NCBI RefSeq assembly: GCF_003856975.1
Contig: NZ_CP033107.1
Location: forward strand, 3,720,001 to 3,784,000
Direction: 5' to 3'
Length of the DNA: 64,000 nucleotides
DNA from: Plantibacter sp. PA-3-X8
GTDB taxonomy: Bacteria; Actinomycetota; Actinomycetes; Actinomycetales; Microbacteriaceae
Shown piece after piece: positions 1 to 7,378 of this stretch (the stretch's first letter is position 1; every line of letters begins with the position of its first letter). The notes below the pieces were generated by a model. The model saw only the letters and a program-made list of their open reading frames with translations. It was not told the DNA's origin and ran no database searches. Both the position numbers and the translations under genes were made by a program.

Positions 1-84
1 TGACATGGCTGCGATTCCGTGGTTATGATGCTCCCGACCCGGTGCACCGACGCACGGGCCTCATCACATCGATCGGACCACCTC

Positions 85-813
85 ATGACTGACTTCAACG
101 GCCGCACCATCCTCGTCACGGGAGCGAGCGGCGGCATCGGCGGCGCGACCGTCCGCCACCTCGTCGCAGCGGGCGCGCAGGTGATCGCCTCCGGTCGCAA
201 CGTCGAGCACCTCGACGCCATCGCCGCCGAGACGGGCGCCGAACCGCTGCCCTTCGACCTCACCTCGGAGGACAGCATCCGCGACGCGATCGAGGGACGC
301 GACATCTGGGGCGTCGTCAACTCCGGCGGTTGGGGCGGCGAGATCGCCTCCCCACAGGAGACCGACATCGACGTGTTCGACAAGGTCATCAGCATCAACG
401 CACGCGGGTCGCTGCTCGTCACCAAGTACGCGTCCCGCGAGATGATCCGCCAAGAGCGCGGCGGGGCGATCGTCAACGTCTCGAGCCAGGCGAGCCTCGT
501 CGCACTCTCCGGCCACATCTCCTACGGCTCGTCGAAGGCCGCGCTCGACAACATCACGCGGGTCTCGGCCCTGGAACTCGGGAAGTACGGCATCCGGGTC
601 AACGCCGTCAACCCGACGGTCGTGATGACGCCGATGTCCGCCTGGTACTGGGGCCGCCCCGACATCGAAGGCCCCTTCCTCGAGGCGATGCCGCTCGGCA
701 AGTGGGCCACCGAGGACGACATCGCCGGCCCGATCACCTTCCTGCTGAGCGACGCCGCCGGCATGATCTCGGGCGTCTCGCTGCCGATCGACGGCGGCTA
801 CACCGCGCGCTGA
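85..813 (+). CDS. SDR oxidoreductase, L-xylulose/carbonyl reductase-like
   Basis: A 242-residue classical short-chain dehydrogenase/reductase, cytoplasmic, NAD(P)-dependent. Visible: the Rossmann dinucleotide motif TGASGGIG near residues 11-18, an NSGG equivalent of the NNAG motif, a Ser in VNVSSQ and the catalytic YGSSK pair. The C-terminal half (NAVNPTVVMTPM, then MPLGKW and SGVSLPIDGGY) matches the dicarbonyl/L-xylulose reductase branch, so a ketose/polyol interconversion is the best guess; the actual substrate is unknown. The ATG at 85 is chosen because the Rossmann strand begins right after it; an upstream in-frame ATG at 19 would add 22 unrelated residues. A LacI-type regulator follows 36 bases downstream on the same strand, which suggests a sugar or polyol catabolic unit continuing to the left of the window. 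Confidence 0.85.
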   Translation: MTDFNGRTILVTGASGGIGGATVRHLVAAGAQVIASGRNVEHLDAIAAETGAEPLPFDLTSEDSIRDAIEGRDIWGVVNSGGWGGEIASPQETDIDVFDKVISINARGSLLVTKYASREMIRQERGGAIVNVSSQASLVALSGHISYGSSKAALDNITRVSALELGKYGIRVNAVNPTVVMTPMSAWYWGRPDIEGPFLEAMPLGKWATEDDIAGPITFLLSDAAGMISGVSLPIDGGYTAR

Positions 814-849
814 CCCGATCCGGCAGGACCGAACGGGAGGGACCCGAGC

Positions 850-1833
850 ATGGCCACGATGCGCCAGATCGCCGCAGCCGCCGGCGTGAGCGCGAAGACG
901 GTCTCGCGGGTCTTCAACGACGACCCGCACGTCCTCCCGGCGACCCGAGAACGGGTCGAGTCGATCATGCGGGAGCTCGACTACGTGCCGAACTCCCTCG
1001 CGACGGCGTTCCGCTCGGGCCGCCCGTCGGTCATCGGGGTCGCCGTCCCCGACATCGTCGACCCGTTCTTCGCGGAGATCGCGCGTGCGGTGGAGCGGAC
1101 GGCGCGCGATCACGACATGTCGACGCTCGTGACGAGCCTCGGCGACGACCCGGACCGCGAGCGCTCGGTCCTCGAGCCGATGCTCCGGCGTCAGCTGGCC
1201 GGGGTGGTGCTCGCGCCGATCAGCGACGACCAGAGCTCGCTGAGTGCATGGGCGTCGCGGACGCCGTTCGTGTTCGTCGACCGCGCGCCAGGCGGGCTCG
1301 CTGCCGACGCGTTCACGCAGGACGACTTCGGTGGGGCGTTCACGGCGACGACCCACCTCGTCGAGCACGGCCACAGCCGGATCGGTTTCGTCGGCGACGA
1401 GCTGGCCCTGCCGACGACCGCCCAGCGGCTGCGCGGGTACCGGGCGGCACTCACCGAAGCCGGGCTGCCCGCCGACGAGGAGCTCATCGCCCTCGGTGCG
1501 GCGACCCGCGAAGGGGCGGCGCGTGCGCTGGCGGCGATCGACTCGCAGGCGACTGCTCTCTTCTCGTCGAACGCCGTCTGCACGATGGCGTTGCTACCCG
1601 CACTCGCCGAGCAACCGCTCCCACTCGTCGCGTTCGGCGACTTCCCCCTGGCCGAGCTCCTGCGACCGTCGGTGTCCGTGATCACGCAGGACCCGGAGGC
1701 CCTCGGCCGACTCGCTGCGGAACGGATCATCGATCGCCTCGACCGCCCCGACGCGCGATACCGCCGGAGCACGGTCCTCCCGGTGCACCTCGTCGAGCGC
1801 GACTCCTGTCGGGTATCGCCTGCGGTGCTCTGA
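850..1833 (+). CDS. LacI-family transcriptional regulator
   Basis: 327 residues with the usual LacI layout: an N-terminal helix-turn-helix (IAAAAGVSAKTVSRVFND), hinge helix around residues 45-58 (NSLATAFRSG), and a periplasmic-binding-protein-like effector domain ending with the ITQDP element typical of the family. It likely represses sugar genes and is released by a sugar ligand. A GGGAGGG ribosome site sits 5-10 bases before the ATG. It follows the SDR gene closely and probably is co-transcribed with it. Effector is unknown. Downstream, a run of short repeats (1876-1945) separates it from a convergent gene. Confidence 0.88.
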   Translation: MATMRQIAAAAGVSAKTVSRVFNDDPHVLPATRERVESIMRELDYVPNSLATAFRSGRPSVIGVAVPDIVDPFFAEIARAVERTARDHDMSTLVTSLGDDPDRERSVLEPMLRRQLAGVVLAPISDDQSSLSAWASRTPFVFVDRAPGGLAADAFTQDDFGGAFTATTHLVEHGHSRIGFVGDELALPTTAQRLRGYRAALTEAGLPADEELIALGAATREGAARALAAIDSQATALFSSNAVCTMALLPALAEQPLPLVAFGDFPLAELLRPSVSVITQDPEALGRLAAERIIDRLDRPDARYRRSTVLPVHLVERDSCRVSPAVL

Positions 1834-1875
1834 GCCGTCGGCTCCGAGCCGCCCCGGTCGGGCCCTGACATCCCC

Positions 1876-1945
1876 GGTCCCTGAACCATCCCGGTCCCTG
1901 AGCGATCCCGGTCCCTGAGCCTGCCCGGTCCCTGAGCCTGTCGAA
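1876..1945. repeat. Short tandem repeat of REP half-element, 17-bp period
   Basis: Four copies of GGTCCCTGA begin at 1876, 1893, 1910 and 1927, an exact 17-base period; the last copy extends into the full element ending in CCTGTCGAAGGG. All copies have the same orientation. It lies between convergent genes (LacI ending 1833, amidohydrolase ending 2002), where it could serve as transcription-stopping structure. This is the first of six REP-type clusters in the window. Confidence 0.85.
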
Positions 1946-2001
1946 GGGCGCACGCGAACGCCCCGAAGACTCGACCGGCTCGGGAACCGAAACCGGCCGG
2001 C

Positions 2002-2943
2002 CTAGTAGCTCAACGTCGCCGGCGCGAGCTCCGCGGTCTGGTCGCCGACGCGGCTCGGGTCGCGCGGGTCGAGGCGACGGACCTCGCCGACGTCCGCGAG
2101 TTCGTCGAGCTCGATCCAGAAGATGTTCGGACTCCGTGTCGAGCCGAAGTAGTAGACCAGGTTCGTGAGGTCGGCACCGGCGCGCCACCAGGTCGGGTAC
2201 ACGTCGCCCGTCGAGTACGGCGCGCCGTACGGCACCGACACGTTCGCGATGAGCTGGAAGACGCCCGCGACCGCCTCGACGGTGTCCGCCGGCTCCGGCA
2301 GGTAGTGGAGGAAGTAGGAGGCGCGCACGAACCGGTCGACCGAGGTGATGTCGCCGGGAGGCGGCAGTTCACCGCCGAACAGCCGGTAGCGGTCGCGGTT
2401 GGCGAGCTGCTCGTCGAGGCTCGGCGAGTTCGCCATCACGGTGAACTCGCGGCCGTGGTGGACGACGAGCCGGCCGTCGATCGGCTCGATGATCGCCGAG
2501 TCACCCGAGGCGTCCTCGATCGCGATGTGGATCCCCATCTGCAGGCCGCGGAACATCGGGGACGTGATGCGGACGGTGTCGATGTCGGCGATCGCTTCGG
2601 CGACCGAGGCGTAGCTGTCGAGGAGGTACTGCACCCACAGCGCGTTCGAGACCGTCGGACGGCCGTCGGGCTCGGCGAACGTCACGTCCTCCGGGTCGAG
2701 GTAGAGCGCGTGTGCTCCGAGGCCCGCCGTGTTCAGGCCGTCGACGGTCCCCATCCCCCACATGCTCGTGACGACACTGCCGTACCGGGAGGTCCACCGG
2801 TGCGAGGTGGCGTCATCCGTGCCACCTCGGTCGGTACCGCTCGGGACGAACCACAGCTCGGGTTCGTCGCTCTCCGACCAGTCCATGCAGCGGCTGACCG
2901 TCTTGGCGACCGCGTTGTCGTTCCAGAAGATTCGAGTGCACAC
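2002..2943 (-). CDS. Linear amide C-N hydrolase (choloylglycine hydrolase/penicillin V acylase family)
   Basis: 313 residues. The sequence starts Met-Cys-Thr-Arg, placing Cys2 as the N-terminal nucleophile expected after Met removal in Ntn hydrolases of this family. Further family marks are CMDWS near residue 19 (conserved Asp), a G-G-T/N-type central region (GMGTVDGLNTAGLG) with the Asn that shapes the oxyanion hole, and the ANSPSLDEQ segment with the VMAN motif. There is no signal peptide, so the enzyme is probably cytoplasmic. Family members hydrolyse linear amides such as bile salts, penicillin V or N-acyl homoserine lactones; the substrate here cannot be told. It is transcribed alone and convergent to the LacI gene. 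Confidence 0.85.
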   Translation of the reverse strand: MCTRIFWNDNAVAKTVSRCMDWSESDEPELWFVPSGTDRGGTDDATSHRWTSRYGSVVTSMWGMGTVDGLNTAGLGAHALYLDPEDVTFAEPDGRPTVSNALWVQYLLDSYASVAEAIADIDTVRITSPMFRGLQMGIHIAIEDASGDSAIIEPIDGRLVVHHGREFTVMANSPSLDEQLANRDRYRLFGGELPPPGDITSVDRFVRASYFLHYLPEPADTVEAVAGVFQLIANVSVPYGAPYSTGDVYPTWWRAGADLTNLVYYFGSTRSPNIFWIELDELADVGEVRRLDPRDPSRVGDQTAELAPATLSY

Positions 2944-2982
2944 GCGCTGAGCGTACCCCGCGCGTGGTGCCCACCGGAGGGG

Positions 2983-3534
2983 CTATCGCCCACGCAGTGC
3001 GGCCGCCTCACTGAGCCAGCGGCTGTAGAGGTCCCAGGGGTCGACGTCGCCGGCGACCGAGGCGATGTGGGCGAGCAGTCGGGGCGACCCCGTGAACCAT
3101 TCGGAGCGTTCGAGGCGCTCGCGGGCGAACTGTTCGTGACGCGCACGCTCGACGTGCCGGTCACCGCGTTCGAGCGCGAGCAGTTCGTCATGCCAGATCG
3201 CGGCGAACCGCTGGCGAGGGTTCGTCGTGGTGCCGATCTTCACGCGGTCGCCGTGGCGGAGGTAGTAGACGACGTCGATCCGCGGCCGGGCGAGGTCGTC
3301 GTCGGGCACGTCGCCATGCCGCCACTCGCACGTGGCGCACAACCACGCGGACGGGTAGTGACGGCCGAGCCGCGAGCCGCACATGATGCACGGCGACGGC
3401 AGGGCGTCGACCACACCCCAACGGCGCTCCGCCCAGTCGGCGGCGAGGGCCAGGTGATCCTCGCAGAGCGTGACAGGCGCGTCGACCGGTGCCGCGGCGT
3501 CGCACCCGGGTTGTACGCATCGTCTGTGGGGCAT
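2983..3534 (-). CDS. GIY-YIG-type (T5orf172-like) protein with zinc-finger-like Cys cluster
   Basis: 183 residues taken from the ATG at 3534 (MPHRRC). A longer frame begins inside a REP repeat at 3609 and is not credible. The N-terminal part carries CxxxGC and two CxxC pairs (CIMCG, CATCEW), probably a zinc-binding module. The C-terminal part has VVYYLRHGDRVKIGTTTNPRQR, split here as VYYLR, then VKIGTT and RQRF, matching the GIY-YIG/T5orf172 (MUG113) core, followed by ARHEQFARERL with an acidic residue. Such proteins are DNA-binding or nuclease-like and often phage or mobile-element associated. Both flanks hold REP elements or lie next to them. No partner is visible; the function is unproven. 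Confidence 0.75.
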   Translation of the reverse strand: MPHRRCVQPGCDAAAPVDAPVTLCEDHLALAADWAERRWGVVDALPSPCIMCGSRLGRHYPSAWLCATCEWRHGDVPDDDLARPRIDVVYYLRHGDRVKIGTTTNPRQRFAAIWHDELLALERGDRHVERARHEQFARERLERSEWFTGSPRLLAHIASVAGDVDPWDLYSRWLSEAAALRGR

Positions 3535-3577
3535 CTCCCGAGTGTCCCCCACCCCGCCGACACCGACCTCCAACCCC

Positions 3578-3759
3578 GGTCCCTGAGCCTGTCGAAGGGC
3601 ACACGGCAAAACCCCAACCCTTCGACAAGCTCAGGGACCGAACGATTGCGCCGGCAGGGACCGGCTGGGTGAGCGAACAAACGACCGACTCCAACCCCGG
3701 TCCCTGAGCCTGTCGAAGGGCCAACGGCAAAACCCCGCCCTTCGACAAGCTCAGGGACC
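3578..3759. repeat. Two REP inverted-repeat units, 121-bp period
   Basis: Two units begin at 3578 and 3699. Each has a left arm GGTCCCTGAGCCTGTCGAAGG and, about 20 bases on, a right arm CCTTCGACAAGCTCAGGGAC: an inverted pair that could form a stem of 22 base pairs with one mismatch. The spacer after the first pair (GCCGGCAGGGACCGGCTGGG, then GTGAGCGAACAAACGACCG) is a diverged version of the spacer in the 138-bp array downstream. The rest of the interval 3535-3878 between the divergent GIY-YIG genes shows no other gene. Confidence 0.9.
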
Positions 3760-3878
3760 GATCGGGCGAAGCGGCAGGGGCGAGCGAAGGTCCTCCACAA
3801 CTCCCCCATGATCCGAGAGCGTCCACCGTCGGAGGTCAGCGCAGACCGACAGGATCGAAGTCCTGCGAGGCTTCCCGG

Positions 3879-4205
3879 ATGCCCCACGTCTACATCCTCA
3901 AATGCGCCGACGGATCCTTCTACACCGGCAGCACCATCGACCTTGCTCGACGAGTCGCCGAGCACATGGACGGCCTCGGAGCGACCTACACCCGCGAGCG
4001 ACTGCCCGTCACACTCGTCTGGTCGGCCGAGTACGACCGCGTGGACGACGCGTTCTTCATCGAGAAACGTCTTCAGGGGTGGAGCCGGGCGAAGAAGCAA
4101 GCAGTGATCGACGGGCGGTTCGACGACCTCCCGCGTCTCAGCTGCTCGCGGATCACCGCATGGCGCGATCCAGAACCCGGAACGGACCCGGTGGCCGGTC
4201 CCTGA
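3879..4205 (+). CDS. GIY-YIG nuclease-domain protein (YhbQ/UPF0213-like)
   Basis: 108 residues covering little more than one GIY-YIG domain: VYILKC and FYTGST give the paired GIY and YIG strands, RRVAEH the conserved Arg, and FIEKRLQGWSRAKKQ the Glu-containing helix that binds the catalytic metal. Family members (YhbQ, SLX1-like) are small structure-specific endonucleases. The frame terminates inside the first arm of the tandem repeat array: the last residues Gly-Pro and the stop are read from GGTCCCTGA at 4197-4205, so the repeat defines the C-terminus. The gene is flanked on both sides by REP repeats, as is the neighbouring GIY-YIG gene. Confidence 0.85.
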   Translation: MPHVYILKCADGSFYTGSTIDLARRVAEHMDGLGATYTRERLPVTLVWSAEYDRVDDAFFIEKRLQGWSRAKKQAVIDGRFDDLPRLSCSRITAWRDPEPGTDPVAGP

Positions 4206-5181
4206 GCTTGTCGAAGGGCACACGAACAGAGCCCACCCTTCGACAAGCTCAGGGACCGAACGGTTGGGCTGGCAAAGGACCGGCTGAGTGAGCGGACAGG
4301 GACCGACCGTTCAGAAACGACCGAATCCGACCCCGGTCCCTGAGCCTGTCGAAGGGCACACGGACAGAGCCCGCCCTTCGACAAGCTCAGGGACCGAACG
4401 GTTGGGCTGGCAAAGGACCGGCTGAGTGAGCGGACAGGGACCGACCGTTCAGAAACGACCGAATCCGACCCCGGTCCCTGAGCCTGTCGAAGGGCACACG
4501 GACAGACCCCACCCTTCGACAAGCTCAGGGACCGAACGGTTGGGCTGGCAAAGGACCGGCTGAGTGAGCGGACAGGGACCAACCATTCAGAAACGACCGA
4601 CTCCGACCCCGGTCCCTGAGCCTGTCGAAGGGCACACGGACAGACCCCACCCTTCGACAAGCTCAGGGACCGAACGGTTGGGCTGGCAAAGGACCGGCTG
4701 AGTGAGCGGACAGGGACCGAACGTTCAGCAACGATCGACTCCGACCCCGGTCCCTGAGCCTGTCGAAGGGCACACGGACAGACCCCACCCTTCGACAAGC
4801 TCAGGGACCGAACGGTTGGGCTGGCAAAGGACCGGCTGAGTGAGCGGACAGGGACCGAACGTTCAGCAACGATCGACTCCGACCCCGGTCCCTGAGCCTG
4901 TCGAAGGGCACACGGACAGACCCCACCCTTCGACAAGCTCAGGGACCGAACGGTTGGGCTGGCAGGGACCGGCTGAGTGAGCGGACAGGGACCGAACGTT
5001 CAGCAACGATCGACTCCGACCCCGGTCCCTGAGCCTGTCGAAGGGCACACGGACAGACCCCACCCTTCGACAAGCTCAGGGACCGAACGGTTGGGCTGGC
5101 AAGGACCGATTCGTTGCGCTGTCAGGGACCGAACAACAAGCGAGCGGACAGGGAGCGCCCTTCGACAAGCTCAGGGGCCGG
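4197..5181. repeat. Tandem array of seven 138-bp REP units
   Basis: Left arms start at 4197, 4335, 4473, 4611, 4749, 4887 and 5024: five exact 138-base steps and one of 137 (one base lost where GGCAAAGGACC became GGCAGGGACC). Each unit holds a left arm (CCTGAGCCTGTCGAAGGG; the first copy has CTTG), the short link CACACGGACAGACCCCA, a right arm CCCTTCGACAAGCTCAGGG, and a spacer with GGTTGGGCTGGCAAAGGACC and a variable CGTTCAG(A/C)AACGA segment. The array fades into partial repeats from 5085 to 5181. Neighbouring copies are nearly identical, pointing to recent amplification. It fills the 1-kb convergent gap between the GIY-YIG gene and the dehydrogenase; no credible gene lies in it. Confidence 0.95.
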
Positions 5182-5235
5182 CCAGCGCGCTCCCGGCTGG
5201 GAGACGGTCGGGTGGCCTCCCAGCCGATGCGCACG

Positions 5236-6414
5236 TCACAGCGCGATCGCGCGACCCTCCTCGTGGGAGCGGATCGCCGCTCGGTAGATGTCGTGCGTGA
5301 GCGCCGCCTCCTCGGGGCGCGCCGCCCCGAACCGGTCGCCGAGCGAGCCGTGCCGCTCGGCGAGGAACACGGCCCACATCTGGAGGATCGTGTCGGAGAA
5401 CCCGGACTCGAAGTTCGGCCCGGTCACCGTCGGCCAGACCGACTGGCTGCCCGCGTCGAGCTGCTGCCACACCTGCTCCCGGCCGCCACCCGGGATGTCC
5501 CGCACCGCGAACACCTCGACGAGCTTCGGGTTCTTCGTGCTGAACCGGACCCCGCCGTCGAGACCGATCGCCTCGAACTCCCACGTGTTCTTCTGCCCGG
5601 GATCGATGCGCTTCGTCTCGGTCGTGAGCGGGAAACGGACACCGTCGTGGGTCGCCCAGCTGTGCAGCACGGCATTGTCCCAGGTGTCGCACGGCACGAG
5701 CGAACCGTCGGGGCCGGGACGCTCGGTGACGATGTTCTGCAGTACCCCGTACACGCTCTCGGGTGCCCAGCCGAGCCGCAGCGGCACGTGCCAGGTGTGC
5801 ATCCCGAGGTCGTTCATCACGCCGGCCTCACCGCAGAACTGCGTCTGGCGCTTCCAGTTGATCTGCTTGCCCCGATCGATGTCGCTCGAGTGCAGGAAGC
5901 TGTTGCGCGCCTCGACGATCGTGCCGAGCGCTCCGGACCGCACGTAGTCGATCGCCAGCTGCGCACCCGGGAAGAACGGCATCTCACTCGAACACCGGAC
6001 GAAGCTCTCCGGGTGCTCGGCCATCGCCGCGAGGACGGACTGCGCGGCCGCCGCGTCGATCCCGAACGGCTTCTCCGCCAGGAGACCCTTCCCAGCGCGG
6101 ATGACGTCGGTGTAGATCTGCTCGTGGAGGTCGTGACGCACGGCCACGTAGACGACGTCGACCGACGGGTCGGCGAGCAGCTCGTGGTAGTCCGTGGTCT
6201 TCGTGACGACGGTGTCGATCTCGTCGAACCAGTCGAGCGCCGCCGGATTGATGTCGCAGACGGCCGTCAGTCGCGGTCGCACCGGGTGGTCGATGAGTGC
6301 CGGCCAGCGCTGGATGGCCGCGGCGATCTCGCGCCCCATGAGTCCGCCGCCGATGATCGCGACGTTGACGCGCTCCGCCGTCGCCCGGTCGGCCGTCACC
6401 TGGTCGGCGCTCAT
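5236..6414 (-). CDS. Gfo/Idh/MocA-family oxidoreductase
   Basis: 392 residues. The NAD(P)-binding Rossmann motif VAIIGGGLMGREI lies at residues 18-30, and the conserved EKP motif (LLAEKPFG) that shapes the sugar-dehydrogenase active site is near residue 115; WNDLGMHTWH-type sequence (NDLGMHTWH) provides the His/Asp region. Members oxidise or epimerise sugars, inositols and their derivatives in the cytoplasm. Its ATG overlaps the stop of the aldolase gene by four bases (6411-6414), so the two are translationally coupled in one operon read from the operator at 7323. With the kinase and regulator on the other side, it belongs to a sugar-degradation cluster of unknown substrate. Confidence 0.85.
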   Translation of the reverse strand: MSADQVTADRATAERVNVAIIGGGLMGREIAAAIQRWPALIDHPVRPRLTAVCDINPAALDWFDEIDTVVTKTTDYHELLADPSVDVVYVAVRHDLHEQIYTDVIRAGKGLLAEKPFGIDAAAAQSVLAAMAEHPESFVRCSSEMPFFPGAQLAIDYVRSGALGTIVEARNSFLHSSDIDRGKQINWKRQTQFCGEAGVMNDLGMHTWHVPLRLGWAPESVYGVLQNIVTERPGPDGSLVPCDTWDNAVLHSWATHDGVRFPLTTETKRIDPGQKNTWEFEAIGLDGGVRFSTKNPKLVEVFAVRDIPGGGREQVWQQLDAGSQSVWPTVTGPNFESGFSDTILQMWAVFLAERHGSLGDRFGAARPEEAALTHDIYRAAIRSHEEGRAIAL

Positions 6415-7253
6415 GCGCGAGCCGCCTCGAGGATCGCGAGGCCGGCATCGGCGTCGGCGCCGTCGTGCAGCACCGCCATGAGTGCCGCGGTGATGGCGGC
6501 CGGGTGCTCGTGCTGGATGATGTTGCGGCCGTAGACGATGCCGCTGACCCCGGCGTCGAGGACGGCGACCGTGCGCTCCAGCAGGGTCCGGTCGTCGACG
6601 CGACCGCCACCACGGACGAGGACGGGGATGTCGCCGGCGACCTGCACGACACGCGCGTACTCGGTGATGTCGCTACTCGGATCGGCCTTGATGAGGTCGG
6701 CGCCGAGTTCGACCGCCTGGCGCACGAGGGTGACGATCTTCTCGATGTCGCCGTCGACCTGGTACCCGCCGGCCGTCGTGTTGTCCTGCATGACGAGCGG
6801 TTCGATCATGAGCGGCATCCCGTACCGGGTCGCTTCGCGGCGCAGGGCCATGATCGAGCGGATGTTCGCCTCGCGGACCTCGGGGTGGTCGGGGATCTGC
6901 ATGAGGTTGACGCACACGGCGACGGCGTCGAGCCGGACGGCCTCCTCGATCGCGTGCGGCACGTGGTGGCTGTAGAGGATCGAGTCGAGCGGGTTGCCGT
7001 AGACGTTCGCGACGTCCGTCCGCAGGACGAGCGCCGGCTTGTCCTTGCCGGGGACCTGCTGCAGGAGACGGGCCTGGCCGAGGGTCAGCTGGACGGCGTC
7101 CGGGCCCGCGGCGACGAGGGTGCGGACGACCTCGCCCATGTCCTCGATGCCGGTGATGAACGAACGCTCGCCGAAGAACCCGTGGTCGACGGCGACGTCG
7201 AGCGCGCGACCTGATCGGGCGTTGAAGAGACGATTGAGGCGGTACAGCGACAT
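6411..7253 (-). CDS. Class I (DeoC/FbaB/LsrF-type) aldolase
   Basis: 280 residues starting MSLYRLNRLF; an AGGAG site precedes this ATG by 8 bases, whereas a longer frame to 7328 would run through the operator. It is a TIM-barrel aldolase of the DhnA/LsrF branch: VDHGFFG (phosphate loop strand), MIEPL, ADLIKADPS where Lys of IKAD is the likely Schiff-base lysine, and VRGGGR plus VYGRNI as C-terminal phosphate-binding loops. It should cleave a phosphorylated ketose in the cytoplasm, plausibly the product of the PfkB kinase encoded divergently at 7379. It is first gene of the minus-strand operon with the Gfo/Idh enzyme. Confidence 0.83.
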   Translation of the reverse strand: MSLYRLNRLFNARSGRALDVAVDHGFFGERSFITGIEDMGEVVRTLVAAGPDAVQLTLGQARLLQQVPGKDKPALVLRTDVANVYGNPLDSILYSHHVPHAIEEAVRLDAVAVCVNLMQIPDHPEVREANIRSIMALRREATRYGMPLMIEPLVMQDNTTAGGYQVDGDIEKIVTLVRQAVELGADLIKADPSSDITEYARVVQVAGDIPVLVRGGGRVDDRTLLERTVAVLDAGVSGIVYGRNIIQHEHPAAITAALMAVLHDGADADAGLAILEAARA

Positions 7254-7308
7254 TGCGGCGGCTCCTGATCGTGACGGGGAGGGTTTCCGAATCGTCCCTC
7301 GGTGTGTC

Positions 7309-7337
7309 ACAGTAGTGGCCTGAGACAACGTTGTCTA
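7309..7337 (-). promoter_or_regulatory. Promoter with embedded LacI-type operator between aldolase and kinase
   Basis: A perfect 14-base palindrome AGACAACGTTGTCT lies at 7323-7336 with the central CG usual for LacI operators. On the minus strand it overlaps a good sigma-70 promoter: -35 TAGACA (complement of 7332-7337), 17-base spacer, -10 TACTGT (complement of 7309-7314). Repressor bound here would block the aldolase operon and could also act on the kinase gene 43 bases to the right. The LacI gene at 8481 is the obvious candidate regulator. Confidence 0.7.
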
Positions 7338-7378
7338 GCTTGCGCCGGGTCAGCCCCGGGGCGAAGAACGGAGGGTCC

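Noticed and set aside
3535..3609. N-terminal extension of the left GIY-YIG gene to 3609
   Set aside because: The extension is translated from a REP arm (ALRQAQGP) and lacks a ribosome site; the ATG at 3534 fits better.
4073..4936. A 287-residue minus-strand frame through the REP array with 46-residue repeats (RSLSLSKG, ALRQAQGP)
   Set aside because: The frame is open only because the 138-base unit is divisible by three. It is a translated DNA repeat with no ribosome site, and shows no domain or codon bias expected of a gene.
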